Positions 1-8,377 are shown, numbered from the stretch's first letter. The stretch is 64,000 bases of DNA from Streptomyces globosus (GCF_003325375.1 NZ_CP030862.1:3785501-3849500), one strand, 5' to 3'. Made by a program: numbers and translations. The notes: generated by a model not told the origin, from the letters alone.

Positions 1-1
1 C

Positions 2-178
2 CCGGGCAGCCCGATCGCCATCCACGGGCGGTACTCGCTGCTGCACTCCCCCACCAGCGTCGCCGTGCTGGAGCGCCTGCTGACGGAGCCGGCGGCACTG
101 CGGGAGGAATGGGACGCCGCGGAGCTGCCGCCGGCGTGGCTGGAGGGTCTGACGACGGCCTGGGGGCCGTCGGCGTAG
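2..178 (+). CDS. C-terminal end of an unrecognised protein (partial)
   Basis: The reading frame is open from the window edge to a TAG and gives the last 58 residues of a protein whose start lies outside. The tail contains a segment IAIHGRYSLLHSPTSVAVLERLL followed by an acidic, Trp-containing end (EEWDAAELPPAWLEGL). Codon use is strongly GC-biased at third positions, which supports real coding. I do not recognise the family, and no domain can be assigned from this fragment. Confidence 0.55.
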   Translation, partial: PGSPIAIHGRYSLLHSPTSVAVLERLLTEPAALREEWDAAELPPAWLEGLTTAWGPSA

Positions 179-227
179 CGGCCCCGCACCCGGCGGCAAG
201 GGGTGCGGAGCCGCGAGGGTGTCGGCT

Positions 228-872
228 TCAGGCGCCGTCTGGCAGGCCGCGGTCGGGTGCGCTCATGTCGCCCGTGGCGGGGGCGCCGTCCGCCAGCCCG
301 TAGCGCAGGTACACCGTGCCCGACGGGCCGGCCGCCGGGGGCGCGAGCAGCGTGACGTTGGCCGGCACGGCGCCCTCGCCGAACACCTTCTTCCCGACGC
401 CGAGCACGATCGGGTGCACCCAGAGGTCGAGGCGGTCGAAGAGCCTCTCGCGCAGGAGGGTCTGCACGAGGTCCAGGCTTCCGACGACCTTGACGTGCTC
501 GTGGCGGTCGCGGATCTCGCGCACGGCGGCGGCCAGGTCCGGGCCGAGCTGCGTGGAGCCGGCCCAGGAGAGGTCGGGGGTGCCGCGGGAGGCCACGTAC
601 TTCGGGACCCGGTTGAAGAGCTCGGCGATCGCACCGTCCTCGCCGCCCTTCTGGTGGGGCCAGTAGGCGGCGAAGATGTCGTACGTGCGCCGGCCGAGCA
701 GGAGGGCGTCCGTGCCCTCGTACGCGGCGCCGATCTGCATGCCGGTGTCCTCGTCCAGCAGGGGTGCCTGCCAGCCGCCGAACGGGAAGCCGTCCGGGTC
801 TTCGTCGGGGCCGCCGGGCGCCTGTCCGACGAGGTCGAGGGTCGCGAACATCGCGATGTGGATGAGGCCCAT
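228..872 (-). CDS. Dihydrofolate reductase family protein (RibD C-terminal fold)
   Basis: The 214-residue protein starts MGLIHIAMFATLDLVGQ and has the layout of small DHFR-like/RibD-C reductases common in actinobacteria: a first beta strand and substrate loop, a LLLGRRTYDIFAAYWP motif near residue 60, a KVVGSLDLVQTLL segment near 130 (NADPH-binding strand and helix), and LDLWVHPIVLGVGKKVF near 150. Such proteins are thought to be NADPH-dependent reductases, but the substrate is usually unknown. The gene stands alone. The last roughly 20 residues are low complexity and may be an extension. Family assignment is solid; function is inferred only from the fold. Confidence 0.9.
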   Translation of the reverse strand: MGLIHIAMFATLDLVGQAPGGPDEDPDGFPFGGWQAPLLDEDTGMQIGAAYEGTDALLLGRRTYDIFAAYWPHQKGGEDGAIAELFNRVPKYVASRGTPDLSWAGSTQLGPDLAAAVREIRDRHEHVKVVGSLDLVQTLLRERLFDRLDLWVHPIVLGVGKKVFGEGAVPANVTLLAPPAAGPSGTVYLRYGLADGAPATGDMSAPDRGLPDGA

Positions 873-996
873 GGTGTGCTCCGGTGTGCGAGGAGTGGTG
901 TCCGTCCCAGGGATAGACCGGCAGGCGGACGGGAACTCATCGGCGCGCCGGAGGCGCGGGTCGAGACCCGGATTCGAACAGGTTTACGATTGAGGG

Positions 997-1092
997 GTGA
1001 GTGCGTACGACCTGCCGTCTGCCGATCGCGGCCCGGGCCTCTCGGCCGTCGGCGCCGCCGCGCCGTGCGCCCCGCCCCGGCGGGGGGTGTGA
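997..1092 (+). CDS. Small ORF translationally coupled to the DUF6233 gene
   Basis: A 31-codon frame starts at GTG (VSAYDLPSADRG...) and ends in a TGA that overlaps the next gene's GTG start as GTGA, the classic coupling arrangement. A TACGAT -10-like hexamer at 985-990 lies six bases before the GTG, so the transcript may be leaderless. It could be a short leader peptide that controls entry into the downstream gene, or simply the true 5' end of an operon. No family is recognised. Coding status is inferred from the overlap and the promoter spacing, not from conservation. Confidence 0.4.
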   Translation: MSAYDLPSADRGPGLSAVGAAAPCAPPRRGV

Positions 1093-1463
1093 CGGTGGCC
1101 GGCGGGCGGGACACCGGGTGGCTGCTCCCGCCGGACCTGGCGCGGCTGAAGACCCTGGAGCGGTGGTGCGAGCTGCTGCTGGAGCTCGTCCGGGAGCGGA
1201 TCGCAGAGATCGAGACCACCGCGCGGATCGCGGAGGCCGCGGCGGGCCGGCCCGTGCCCTCCCCGGTCGTCGAGTGGCAGATCCAGTACGGGATCGGCGC
1301 CTCGAACGCCCCGATGCTGATCCACACCGGCGACTGCACCCTGACCTCCGGGCGGACCCGGCCGGCGACCCGCGCCCAGGCCGTCGACGCCCTGCGCCAC
1401 CCGCAGGTCGAGCCCTGCGGCGTCTGCGACGCGGGCCGGCTCCTCGGCGCCGGCGACCCCTGA
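1089..1463 (+). CDS. DUF6233 family protein
   Basis: This is a 124-residue streptomycete protein of unknown function. The N-terminal half is a predicted helix (LPPDLARLKTLERWCELLLE, then an I-E-T-T-A-R-I-A-E-A run), and the C-terminal half carries VEWQIQYGIGASNAPMLIHTGDC and a closing HPQVEPCGVCDAG, with Cys residues that could bind metal. Start GTG at 1089 is chosen because it overlaps the stop of a small upstream frame as GTGA; GTG at 1095 is the alternative. A much longer upstream extension is open but is low-complexity arginine/proline sequence and unlikely to be translated in this frame. Family recognised; function unknown. Confidence 0.75.
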   Translation: MTVAGGRDTGWLLPPDLARLKTLERWCELLLELVRERIAEIETTARIAEAAAGRPVPSPVVEWQIQYGIGASNAPMLIHTGDCTLTSGRTRPATRAQAVDALRHPQVEPCGVCDAGRLLGAGDP

Positions 1464-1490
1464 GCGGCCGGTACCGGAGCAGGCCCGGGC

Positions 1491-1508
1491 CGGAGCGCTA
1501 CCGCTCCG
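1491..1508. terminator. Short hairpin between convergent genes
   Basis: A 7-bp perfect stem (CGGAGCG / CGCTCCG) with a CTAC loop sits exactly where the DUF6233 gene and the convergent monooxygenase meet, overlapping the monooxygenase stop codon. It could end transcription in both directions. There is no U-tract, which is normal for actinobacterial hairpins. Confidence 0.4.
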
Positions 1509-2718
1509 CCGGCTGCCGGGCCGGGAGGCGGAAGCCGTTGAAGAGGTCGTCCATGCCGCGCAGGGCCAGGCGGTCCGGGACGGCGCGGACCGCGGCGTCG
1601 CGGGCCGCCGCCGCGAGGGGGTGGCGGAGGGCGCCCAGGCGGCCGACCCGGCGGGCCCGGACGCGCACGGCGTCGGTGCGGTCGCGCCGGGCCGCGGTGT
1701 ACGCGGCGAGGGCGGCCCGGACGGGATCCGCGGCGCCCGCCCCCGGGGCCGGGTCCGGGGCGCCGCCCGCGGGGAGGAGGTGGGCGAGGACCACCGCGTC
1801 CTCGATGGCCTGGCAGCCGCCCTGCCCCAGGTTGGGCGCCATGGCGTGGGCGGCGTCGCCGACCCAGGCGATCCGGCCGTGGTGCAGGCGGGGCAGCGGG
1901 GCGGCCAGGTCGTGGAGGTCGTGCTGCAGGACGCCGGCCGGGTCGAGGTGCCGCACCCGGTCCAGCAGGGCGGGGATCGGGTCGTGCCAGGAGCCGAAGC
2001 GCTCCAGGAGTTCCGCGCGGGGGTCGGCCGACCGGGTGCCGGCGGGGGCGAGCGCGGTGGCGTAGAGGTAGTAGCGGCCGTCTGCCAGCGGGGTGATGCC
2101 GAACCGCTCGCCGCGCCCCCACGTCTCGCTCATGGCCCGGATGCCGAGGTCCGGGGCGTCCACGATGGTCCGCCAGGCCGTCTCGCCCAGGTAGCGGAGC
2201 CCGGGGTGGCCGGGGAAGTGGGTGCGGCGCAGGGGGCTGCGGATGCCGTCGGCGGCGACGACGAGGTCCGCGGGCAGTTCCGCGCCGCCGGCCGTGCGGA
2301 CGGTGGGGCGCCGGCCCTCCGCGTCGTCCACGGCGGTCACGGCGGCCCCGTACCGGAGGACGCCGGGCGGGAGCGCGGCGGCCAGGGCTGCCGTGAAGGC
2401 CGGGCGGGGGACGGCGATCGGGGCCGTGCCGTAGCGGGCCGCCATCTCGGCGGTGCCGGCCCCGGTCAGCCGGCGGCCGTCGGCGCGGCGGACGCCCATC
2501 GTGTCGGGTATCGCGCTGCCGGCCGCGCGGGCCGCGTCGACGCCTATGGCGTCGAGGGCGCGCAGCGCGTTGGGGGCCAGGCCGATGCCCGCGCCGGTGG
2601 CGGGCGGTTCGGGGGCGCGTTCGCAGACGGTGACGTCCCACCCGCGGCGGTGCAGGGCGATGGCCGCGGTGAGGCCGCCGATTCCGGCTCCGACCACCAC
2701 GGCGCGGCGTATCGGCAT
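1498..2718 (-). CDS. FAD-dependent monooxygenase (class A aromatic hydroxylase type)
   Basis: The flavoprotein of about 406 residues begins MPIRRAVVVGAGIGGLTAAIA, a Rossmann GxGxxG motif for FAD, with the acidic end of the second strand at VTVCE. A DG motif (VVAADGIRSPLR) lies near residue 150 and the flavin-ribityl motif GDAAHAMAPNLGQGGCQAIEDA near 290. This order is that of PHBH/salicylate-hydroxylase type enzymes that use NAD(P)H and O2. The start at 2718 was chosen because the Rossmann fold begins there; ATG at 2781 has a better ribosome site (GGGGGG run) and would add 21 residues. Substrate is unknown; no pathway genes are adjacent. Confidence 0.9.
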   Translation of the reverse strand: MPIRRAVVVGAGIGGLTAAIALHRRGWDVTVCERAPEPPATGAGIGLAPNALRALDAIGVDAARAAGSAIPDTMGVRRADGRRLTGAGTAEMAARYGTAPIAVPRPAFTAALAAALPPGVLRYGAAVTAVDDAEGRRPTVRTAGGAELPADLVVAADGIRSPLRRTHFPGHPGLRYLGETAWRTIVDAPDLGIRAMSETWGRGERFGITPLADGRYYLYATALAPAGTRSADPRAELLERFGSWHDPIPALLDRVRHLDPAGVLQHDLHDLAAPLPRLHHGRIAWVGDAAHAMAPNLGQGGCQAIEDAVVLAHLLPAGGAPDPAPGAGAADPVRAALAAYTAARRDRTDAVRVRARRVGRLGALRHPLAAAARDAAVRAVPDRLALRGMDDLFNGFRLPARQPAER

Positions 2719-2909
2719 GGGACGCCGTCCGCCCGGAAGTCCGGCGGCGGCCGGCGGACCGGCGCCCCTTCGGCCTGCCATGGTCCCCCCGCCGCAGATC
2801 ACGCGGACCCGCCACGCGGATCACACCCGTTCGGCAGATTATGGCACCTGCGGGACAGGGGCGGTGATCGCGCTGACCGGCCGTGTGGGAGGGGGCAGGG
2901 GGACCGCGG

Positions 2910-3857
2910 TCAGGACAGGTCGAACTGCGCGCGGTGTGCGGTCACCCAGGTGCGGAAGTCCTGCAGGCCGGGGTGGAGGGCGCGGACGGCGGCCAGGTCG
3001 CGGGCGGCGGTGAAGGCGTGCTCGCAGTCGGCGTAGTACTGGAACATGTTGCCCGCCTCGTCGGCGCCGGGGAACCCGAGCGCCCGGAAGGCGTCAGGGG
3101 TGAGCGGCCGGTAGCGGAAGGGCTGCCCGAGCACGTCGGTCATCGTGGCGGCCATCTCGGCGACGGTCAGGTGCTCGCCGGCGATGCTGACCGTGGCGGC
3201 GATGAAGTCGGTGCCGCCCTTGAAGACGGCCAGGGCGGTCTTGCCGATGTCGTCGACGGCGATACCGGAGAGGCGGCTGTCGCCCATGGGGTAGACGAGT
3301 TCGAAGGTGCCGTCCTCGCCGCGCTGCGGGGCGAACATCGACAGCAGGTTCTCCCAGTAGAACGTGGTCCGCAGGAAGGTGGTGGGGACGCCGTCGTCGG
3401 TGAAGAAGTGGTCCGCCTCCGCCTTGGCGTCGAAGTGCGGGACGTTGTACGAGCCTTGCAGCGTCGGCATCCGGCCGTCGCCGAGCGGGATGCACTCGCG
3501 GGTGTCCTCCAGCGTGGACCAGACCGCGTGCTGGATGCCGGCGTGTCCGGCCGCCCGGGAGAGTGCCTGGGCCTGTTCCTTCTCGTGGGCCGCGCTCATG
3601 TGCTCCCAGAAGTTGGTCACCATGAAGGCCCCGTAGGCGCCGTCGAGGGCGGACCGCAGGCTGGCTTCGTCGTCGAGGTCGGCCCGGACGACCTCGGCGC
3701 CGAGCTGTTCCAGCTCCCTGGCGCGGCCGGAGTCGGGGTGGCGGGTCACGGCGCGGACGGCGAAGGCGCCGTCCGCGTCCGCCAGGGCGGCCCGGGCCAG
3801 TGCACCGCCCTGCTGCCCCGTCGCGCCGAACACGGTGATGGTCCGCCTGCCGTCCAT
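2910..3857 (-). CDS. NmrA/HSCARG-like NAD(P)-binding protein
   Basis: The 315-residue protein starts MDGRRTITVFGATGQQGG, the GxxGxxG nucleotide-binding loop of atypical short-chain dehydrogenases. It continues with an NmrA-like fold (EVVRADLDDEASLRSAL, AFMVTNFWEH, LRTTFYWENLL, TVSIAGEHLTVAEMA). NmrA-like proteins often lack the catalytic YxxxK and act as redox sensors or as NAD(P)H-binding regulators. Start ATG 3857 is preferred to the in-frame GTG nine bases upstream because the AGAGG site is 8 bases before the ATG but abuts the GTG. The gene lies alone between two minus-strand neighbours. Confidence 0.88.
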   Translation of the reverse strand: MDGRRTITVFGATGQQGGALARAALADADGAFAVRAVTRHPDSGRARELEQLGAEVVRADLDDEASLRSALDGAYGAFMVTNFWEHMSAAHEKEQAQALSRAAGHAGIQHAVWSTLEDTRECIPLGDGRMPTLQGSYNVPHFDAKAEADHFFTDDGVPTTFLRTTFYWENLLSMFAPQRGEDGTFELVYPMGDSRLSGIAVDDIGKTALAVFKGGTDFIAATVSIAGEHLTVAEMAATMTDVLGQPFRYRPLTPDAFRALGFPGADEAGNMFQYYADCEHAFTAARDLAAVRALHPGLQDFRTWVTAHRAQFDLS

Positions 3858-4041
3858 CGCCAGCACCTCTTCCCTGCCGCAGCCACCCTCGGAACCTGGA
3901 AGCGAAACCTACGGTCGGGCGGCCCCGCAGCCCCGGCGCACACGCCGCCGTGTGGTCCGTTCCGGTGACGTCAGCGGGCGGGCGGGCGGTGCCGGCGTGC
4001 CGCCCACCGCAGCCGCCGGCGCGCGCCGGCCGGCCTCCGGG

Positions 4042-6891
4042 TCAGTGCGCCGCGGCGGGTCCGGCGGGCCCGGGCCGCAGACCGAGGGCGTCGAGCGCGG
4101 CGGCGCCGGCAGCGGCATGCCGTCCTCCGGCGAGCAGGAGGGTGCGCGCCGCCTGGTAGGGGCAGCCTGCGGCGGCGAAGGCGTCCGCGGTGGCGAGCAG
4201 CCGCTGCCGGTCGCCGTCGAGGAGGGCCTGGGCGCGGTCCGCGAGGGCGGTCGCGACGGGGTTGCCGGTGACGAGGTCCCGGGCGGCGGCGGTGCGGGCC
4301 GCGGCTGCGGGGTGTCCGGCGAGGACGGCCGCCTCGGCCCGGAGCGCCGCGTACCAGTGCAGCCAGACCCAGCAGACCCACTTCCACACGGATTCGGGTT
4401 CGGGCGCGGTCCGTTCGAGGGCGGCGGCCGGGTCGCCGTGGTGGAGCAGGACGATGCTGTCGAAGACGGCTCCGTGGCCGTGCCGGTGGTCGTCCTCGGC
4501 GCCGGCCCGGTCGGCTGTGGCGAGCCATGCGGCGCGGGCGTCGCGGTCTGCGCGCAGTCCGTGGACCATGGCGACGGCGGCGGCGGCCGGGCCGAGGGAG
4601 AAGGAGCGCTGCCGGCCGGCCCGTTCCCAGGCGTCGAGGAAGCGGGGGCTGGTGGCGAGGACGTCGTCGGCCCGGCCGGCCAGCGCGTCGGCGACGAGCA
4701 GCCAGGAGGTGGCGTGGTCGCCGACCTCGGCGAGGAGGGGTCGGCCGGCGAGGCGCTCGCCCCAGGCGCGGGCCTGCGGCAGTTCGCCGGTGCCGACGGC
4801 GGTGGCGGCGGCCATCGCGAGGGCGTCGACGAGTTCGTGCGTGGCGGCGGGTGTGGCGGCGCCGGACCGGTCCAGGAGGTCGAGGCGGTGCCGGGCGGCG
4901 GCCGCGGCGGCGAAGGGGTCGCCCGCCCAGCTCTGCGCGCCGGACAGCGCGTCGAGGGCGGCGGACCGGGCGGCGCCGTCGCCCGCGCGGAGGGCCAGGT
5001 CGACGGCCCGCTCGGCGGCGGCGACGGTGTCCGCCGCGCTGTTGTCGGCGTCCCCCTGGACGGCGCCGAAGGCGTCGGCGACCACGGCCGCCTCGGCGAG
5101 CGCCACGGCCGCCTCGGCGGCCGGGTCCCCGCAGGCGGCGGCCTGCTCGCGGGCTTCGCCGAGCAGCGCCCGGGCCTCCGAGGCGGCCGGGATCTCTGCG
5201 AACGTGCTGGAGAAGCGGTAGGCGACGGTGGCTGCGGTGGCCAGGTCGCGGGCGGCCGCGGCGGGGTCCCCGGCGCGGCGGGCCGCTTCGCCGGCGGCCC
5301 GGTGCAGCCGGTACATGTCGTCGCCCAGCCTGCGGCACCCGGCGACTCCGGCGGCCTGGCGCAGGGCGGCGGCCGCGTCCGTGTCGTGGGCTGCGAGCCC
5401 GGCCGCCTGCTCGTGGCGCTGCTGGGCCTCGCCGAGCAGGTTCCGCGCGAAGGCCGAGGATGCGAGGGCACACGCGAGGCGGTGGGCGTCGGCGCGGTGC
5501 TCCGGCAGGCCGGCGGCCCAGGCGAGGGCTGCCCTGAGGTCGTCGGCTGCGGCGTCGAAGCGGACCCGCCACGCCGCGCCGCCCCGCGGGCCGGGGTCGG
5601 GGCCTCCGGCGACCGCGGCGTCCTCGGCGAGGGCGGCCGCGGCGTCCAGGCACCAGGCCAGGTGGCGGCCGCGTACGCCGCCGAGCTCACCGGTGCCGGC
5701 GAGCAGCTCGGTCCCGTACTGGCGGATGGTCTCCAGGGCGTGGTAGCGGGTTCCGCCCGGGGCGGCCGTCACGGTGAGCAGGCTCTGTTCGGCGAGCCTG
5801 CCGAGCCCGTCGGCCACGGCCGCCGCATCCAGCGGGGCGAAGCCCGCCACGTCGGCCGCGGCCTGCGCCGTGAACGGCACGGCGAACACGGACACGCGCC
5901 GCAGCAGGGCCCGGTCCTCCGGGGTGAGCAGGTCGTGGCTCCAGTCGAGTACGGCCCGCACGGACCGGTGCCGGCCGTCGGCGCGGGGCCCGCCGGCGAG
6001 GATGCGCAGCTGGTCGGAGAGGCCGGCCGTGAGGCCGTCGAGGCCCAGGGTGGACCAGCGCGCTGCGGCCAGTTCGATCGCCAGGGCCATGCCGTCGAGG
6101 CGCTCGCACAGGGCCGTCACGTGGCCGTACTCCGCCGGATCGGGGGCCCGGCCGACCGCCGCCGCCCGCTCCAGGAACAGGGCGGCCGCCTCCGACCGGC
6201 CGCCGCCGACGCGGGACAGCGGCGGGACGGGGAACACCCGCTCGAAGGGGACCATGAGCCGGGCGCGGCTCGTCGCGAGTACGTGCAGGCCGGGGCAGGC
6301 GGTGAGCAGCCGTTCCAGGAAGGGGGCGACTCCCTCGCGGACCTGCTCGCAGTTGTCCAGGACCAGCAGCGCCCGGCGGTCGGCGAGGGCGGCCGGGAGG
6401 ACGTCGTCGAGGCTGCGGCCCGGCTGCTCGCCCACACCGGTGGCGGCGGCGACGGCGGCTGCCACCCGCCCTGGGTCGGTGACCGGGACGAGGTCGGCGA
6501 AGCACACGCCGTCCGGGAAGCCGCCGGCCGCCCGGGCCGCAACCGCCAGCGCGAGGCGCGTCTTTCCGACGCCGCCCGGGCCGACGGCGGTGACCAGCCG
6601 GCCCGCCGTGACGGCCTCGGCGAGCTCCGCCTGCTCCCGCGCCCTCCCGACGAACGCCGTCAGCGGGACGGGCAGCACGGCCGCGGCGGTGCGGGGCGCC
6701 GTACCGCCGGGCGAGCGGCGGGAGAGCGCGCGGCGGTCGGGGAGCTCCAGCTTCCGCAGCAGCGAGGAGACGTGCGACTCGACCGTGCGGACGGAGATGA
6801 ACAGCCGGGCGGCGATCTCCGCGTTGCTGAGGTGCTCCCCGAGCAGGTCGAGGACTTCGGCCTCGCGGGACGAGATGGCTGGAGTGGTCAC
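4042..6891 (-). CDS. LuxR-type transcriptional regulator with STAND ATPase domain
   Basis: The protein of about 949 residues has its helix-turn-helix at the N-terminus (residues 6-60: ISSREAEVLDLLGEHLSNAE, then a TVESHVSSLL recognition helix). This is followed by an NTPase module with Walker A GPGGVGKT (about 104-111) and a Walker B-like LLVLDNCEQ (about 190), then a long alpha-helical repeat region rich in alanine that resembles TPR. Most large LuxR proteins carry the HTH at the C-terminus, so this order is less common. The start is GTG at 6891; GATAAT seven bases upstream suggests a leaderless transcript. Inducer and targets are unknown; it is divergent from the glyoxalase-like gene. Confidence 0.88.
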   Translation of the reverse strand: MTTPAISSREAEVLDLLGEHLSNAEIAARLFISVRTVESHVSSLLRKLELPDRRALSRRSPGGTAPRTAAAVLPVPLTAFVGRAREQAELAEAVTAGRLVTAVGPGGVGKTRLALAVAARAAGGFPDGVCFADLVPVTDPGRVAAAVAAATGVGEQPGRSLDDVLPAALADRRALLVLDNCEQVREGVAPFLERLLTACPGLHVLATSRARLMVPFERVFPVPPLSRVGGGRSEAAALFLERAAAVGRAPDPAEYGHVTALCERLDGMALAIELAAARWSTLGLDGLTAGLSDQLRILAGGPRADGRHRSVRAVLDWSHDLLTPEDRALLRRVSVFAVPFTAQAAADVAGFAPLDAAAVADGLGRLAEQSLLTVTAAPGGTRYHALETIRQYGTELLAGTGELGGVRGRHLAWCLDAAAALAEDAAVAGGPDPGPRGGAAWRVRFDAAADDLRAALAWAAGLPEHRADAHRLACALASSAFARNLLGEAQQRHEQAAGLAAHDTDAAAALRQAAGVAGCRRLGDDMYRLHRAAGEAARRAGDPAAAARDLATAATVAYRFSSTFAEIPAASEARALLGEAREQAAACGDPAAEAAVALAEAAVVADAFGAVQGDADNSAADTVAAAERAVDLALRAGDGAARSAALDALSGAQSWAGDPFAAAAAARHRLDLLDRSGAATPAATHELVDALAMAAATAVGTGELPQARAWGERLAGRPLLAEVGDHATSWLLVADALAGRADDVLATSPRFLDAWERAGRQRSFSLGPAAAAVAMVHGLRADRDARAAWLATADRAGAEDDHRHGHGAVFDSIVLLHHGDPAAALERTAPEPESVWKWVCWVWLHWYAALRAEAAVLAGHPAAAARTAAARDLVTGNPVATALADRAQALLDGDRQRLLATADAFAAAGCPYQAARTLLLAGGRHAAAGAAALDALGLRPGPAGPAAAH

Positions 6892-6939
6892 CGCGCCATT
6901 ATCCGATGATCTTCCGAACTCCCGGCGGGGGCGGGGGCC

Positions 6940-6992
6940 GTGGTGTCTGCGTGGTGCTCTCCGTGGTGCTTTCCGTGGTGCTTTCCGTGGTG
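6940..6992. repeat. 12-bp tandem repeat (GTGGTGCTTTCC) in a divergent intergenic region
   Basis: Units GTGGTGCTCTCC, GTGGTGCTTTCC and GTGGTGCTTTCC run head to tail from 6951 to 6986, with partial units on both sides (GTGGTGTCTGC before, GTGGTG after). The array lies 50-100 bases upstream of the LuxR regulator start and 115-170 bases upstream of the VOC gene. It may be a multi-site regulator-binding array or a slippage-prone microsatellite. Confidence 0.7.
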
Positions 6993-7106
6993 AGCACGGA
7001 GGCGGTGCGTACGCCTGCCGCGGGAAGCTGGGGGCACAGCGAGAACGGGCCCGCCGGACACCGGGCCGGGCCGATCCGATGGGATCCAGCGAACCGAGGA
7101 GTTGCC

Positions 7107-7466
7107 GTGACGACCGCTTCCGACCACCAGGGCTTCCGCACCGTCCTGATCCCCGTCTCCGACCTCGGGCAGGCCAAGGCGGTGTACACGGCCCTGCTGG
7201 GCGTCCCTCCGCAGGTCGACGCCCCCTACTACGCCGGCTTCGAGTCCTGCGGGCAGCACCTCGGGCTGCTGCCGGCCGGCGGGCCGCAGGGCCTGACCGC
7301 GCCGCTCGCCTACTGGCACGTGTCCGACATCGAGGCGAAGCTCGCCGAGCTGACCGCGGCCGGCGCGACCGTGAAGGACCCGGTCGGCGACGTCGGCGGC
7401 GGCCGTCTGACGGCCACCGTGATCGACCCCGACGGCAACCTCGTCGGCCTCCTCCAGGACCGCTGA
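7107..7466 (+). CDS. VOC (glyoxalase/bleomycin-resistance fold) family protein
   Basis: The 119-residue protein is a single vicinal-oxygen-chelate module pair: N-terminal FRTVLIPVSDLGQAKAVYTALLG and C-terminal WHVSDIEAKLAELTAAGATV followed by a closing TATVIDPDGNLVGLLQD. The start GTG has an excellent GAGGAG site six bases upstream. Members bind metal and act in lyase, dioxygenase or antibiotic-sequestering roles; which applies here cannot be read from the sequence. It is followed 76 bases later by a DUF1801 gene on the same strand, probably in one transcript. Confidence 0.9.
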   Translation: MTTASDHQGFRTVLIPVSDLGQAKAVYTALLGVPPQVDAPYYAGFESCGQHLGLLPAGGPQGLTAPLAYWHVSDIEAKLAELTAAGATVKDPVGDVGGGRLTATVIDPDGNLVGLLQDR

Positions 7467-7542
7467 GCCCGCGCCGCACCGCGCGGCCGCACCGCCCGTC
7501 CGCACCTCCAAGACCCCGCCGAGACCCCAGGAGCCGTATCCC

Positions 7543-7995
7543 ATGAGCACCGCCGAGAGCAGCACGTACGCCGGTTTCACCGCCGAGGAGCGGGCCGCGA
7601 TGCGCGACCACGCGCAGGAGGTGAAGAAGGCCGCCCGGCGCGGCTCGGCCGCGGAGAAGGCCGCAGCAGCCGAACGCGATGTCCTCGCGAAGATCGCCGA
7701 CATGCAGGAGTCCGACCGGGTGATGGCCGAGCGCGTGCACGCCGTCGTCCGGGCGCACGCCCCGGAGCTCGCCCCGAAGCTGTGGTACGGCATGCCCGCC
7801 TACGCCCGGGACGGCAAGGTCGTCTGCTTCTTCCAGAGCGCCGAGAAGTTCAAGGCGCGCTACGCCACCCTCGGCTTCAGCGATCTGGCCGCCCTGGACG
7901 ACGGCCCCATGTGGGCGGCCGGCTTCGCCCTCACCGAGGTGACGGACGAGGTGGAGGAGCGGATCGCCGCCCTCGTGAGGCGGGCGGCCGGCTGA
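7543..7995 (+). CDS. DUF1801 (YdhG/iron-chaperone-like) protein
   Basis: The 150-residue protein has a charged helical N-terminus (residues 1-60) and then the DUF1801 core: VHAVVRAHAPELAPKLWYGMPAY, GKVVCFFQSAEKFKARYATLGF, and DDGPMWAAGFALTEVTDEVEE. The fold is related to the frataxin-like YdhG group, sometimes described as iron chaperones, though direct evidence is thin. It shares orientation with the upstream VOC gene. A strong bidirectional hairpin follows it. Confidence 0.88.
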   Translation: MSTAESSTYAGFTAEERAAMRDHAQEVKKAARRGSAAEKAAAAERDVLAKIADMQESDRVMAERVHAVVRAHAPELAPKLWYGMPAYARDGKVVCFFQSAEKFKARYATLGFSDLAALDDGPMWAAGFALTEVTDEVEERIAALVRRAAG

Positions 7996-8089
7996 CCTGC
8001 ACACGGCACGCGGTGAAGGGGTGGAGGGCGGGCGTCCTGGGCGGGTGCCACCCGCTCGGCCACGGCCCTCGCATGCGCTGCACGGCAGC

Positions 8090-8138
8090 GGGGCCGGGGC
8101 GGGGTCCGCTCCCCCGTGGCGGACCGCGCCCCGGCCCC
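8090..8138. terminator. Strong bidirectional hairpin terminator
   Basis: A 20-bp stem with a single mismatch (GGGGCCGGGGCGGGGTCCGC pairing with 8119-8138) and a 9-base loop lies between the plus-strand DUF1801 gene and the stop of the minus-strand small membrane protein gene, so it can serve both. Confidence 0.75.
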
Positions 8139-8145
8139 GGGGCCG

Positions 8146-8277
8146 TCAGCGGCGTTCCGTGCCGCCGCCCCCGCCGCCTTCGCGGCGCCTGCGGCTGCGG
8201 CGTCCGAGGGCGCCGGCCGCTCCGACCAGCGCACCCGTGAGCGCGCCCGCGACGAGGATGCGCAGCAGCTCTTCCAT
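8146..8277 (-). CDS. Small single-span membrane protein (43 residues)
   Basis: The frame MEELLRILVAGALTGALVGA continues AAGALGRR and ends in an Arg-rich, poly-Gly cytoplasmic-looking tail. Residues 4-24 form one Gly/Ala zipper-like transmembrane helix. An AGGGAG ribosome site sits six to seven bases before the ATG, and the strong hairpin at 8090-8138 follows the stop directly, so start, coding and end signals all agree. It lies 100 bases downstream of the AraC regulator on the same strand. Function unknown. Confidence 0.65.
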   Translation of the reverse strand: MEELLRILVAGALTGALVGAAGALGRRSRRRREGGGGGGTERR

Positions 8278-8377
8278 CGACCACTCCCTGGTTCCGCGGG
8301 CCGGGTGCCCGTTCGGCGATGCATGGGGACACTAGCGGCGGCGGAGACGGCCTGGCTTGGACGAATTTGACCTCGCC

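Noticed and set aside
973..990. Possible LexA/SOS box TCGAAC-N4-TTACGA
   Set aside because: The second half-site differs from GTTCGA at two positions and the downstream gene is not a known SOS gene.
961..1000. tRNA T-loop-like GGATTCGAACA near 970
   Set aside because: The flanking bases cannot form the 5-bp T-stem, and no acceptor or anticodon arms are found on either strand.
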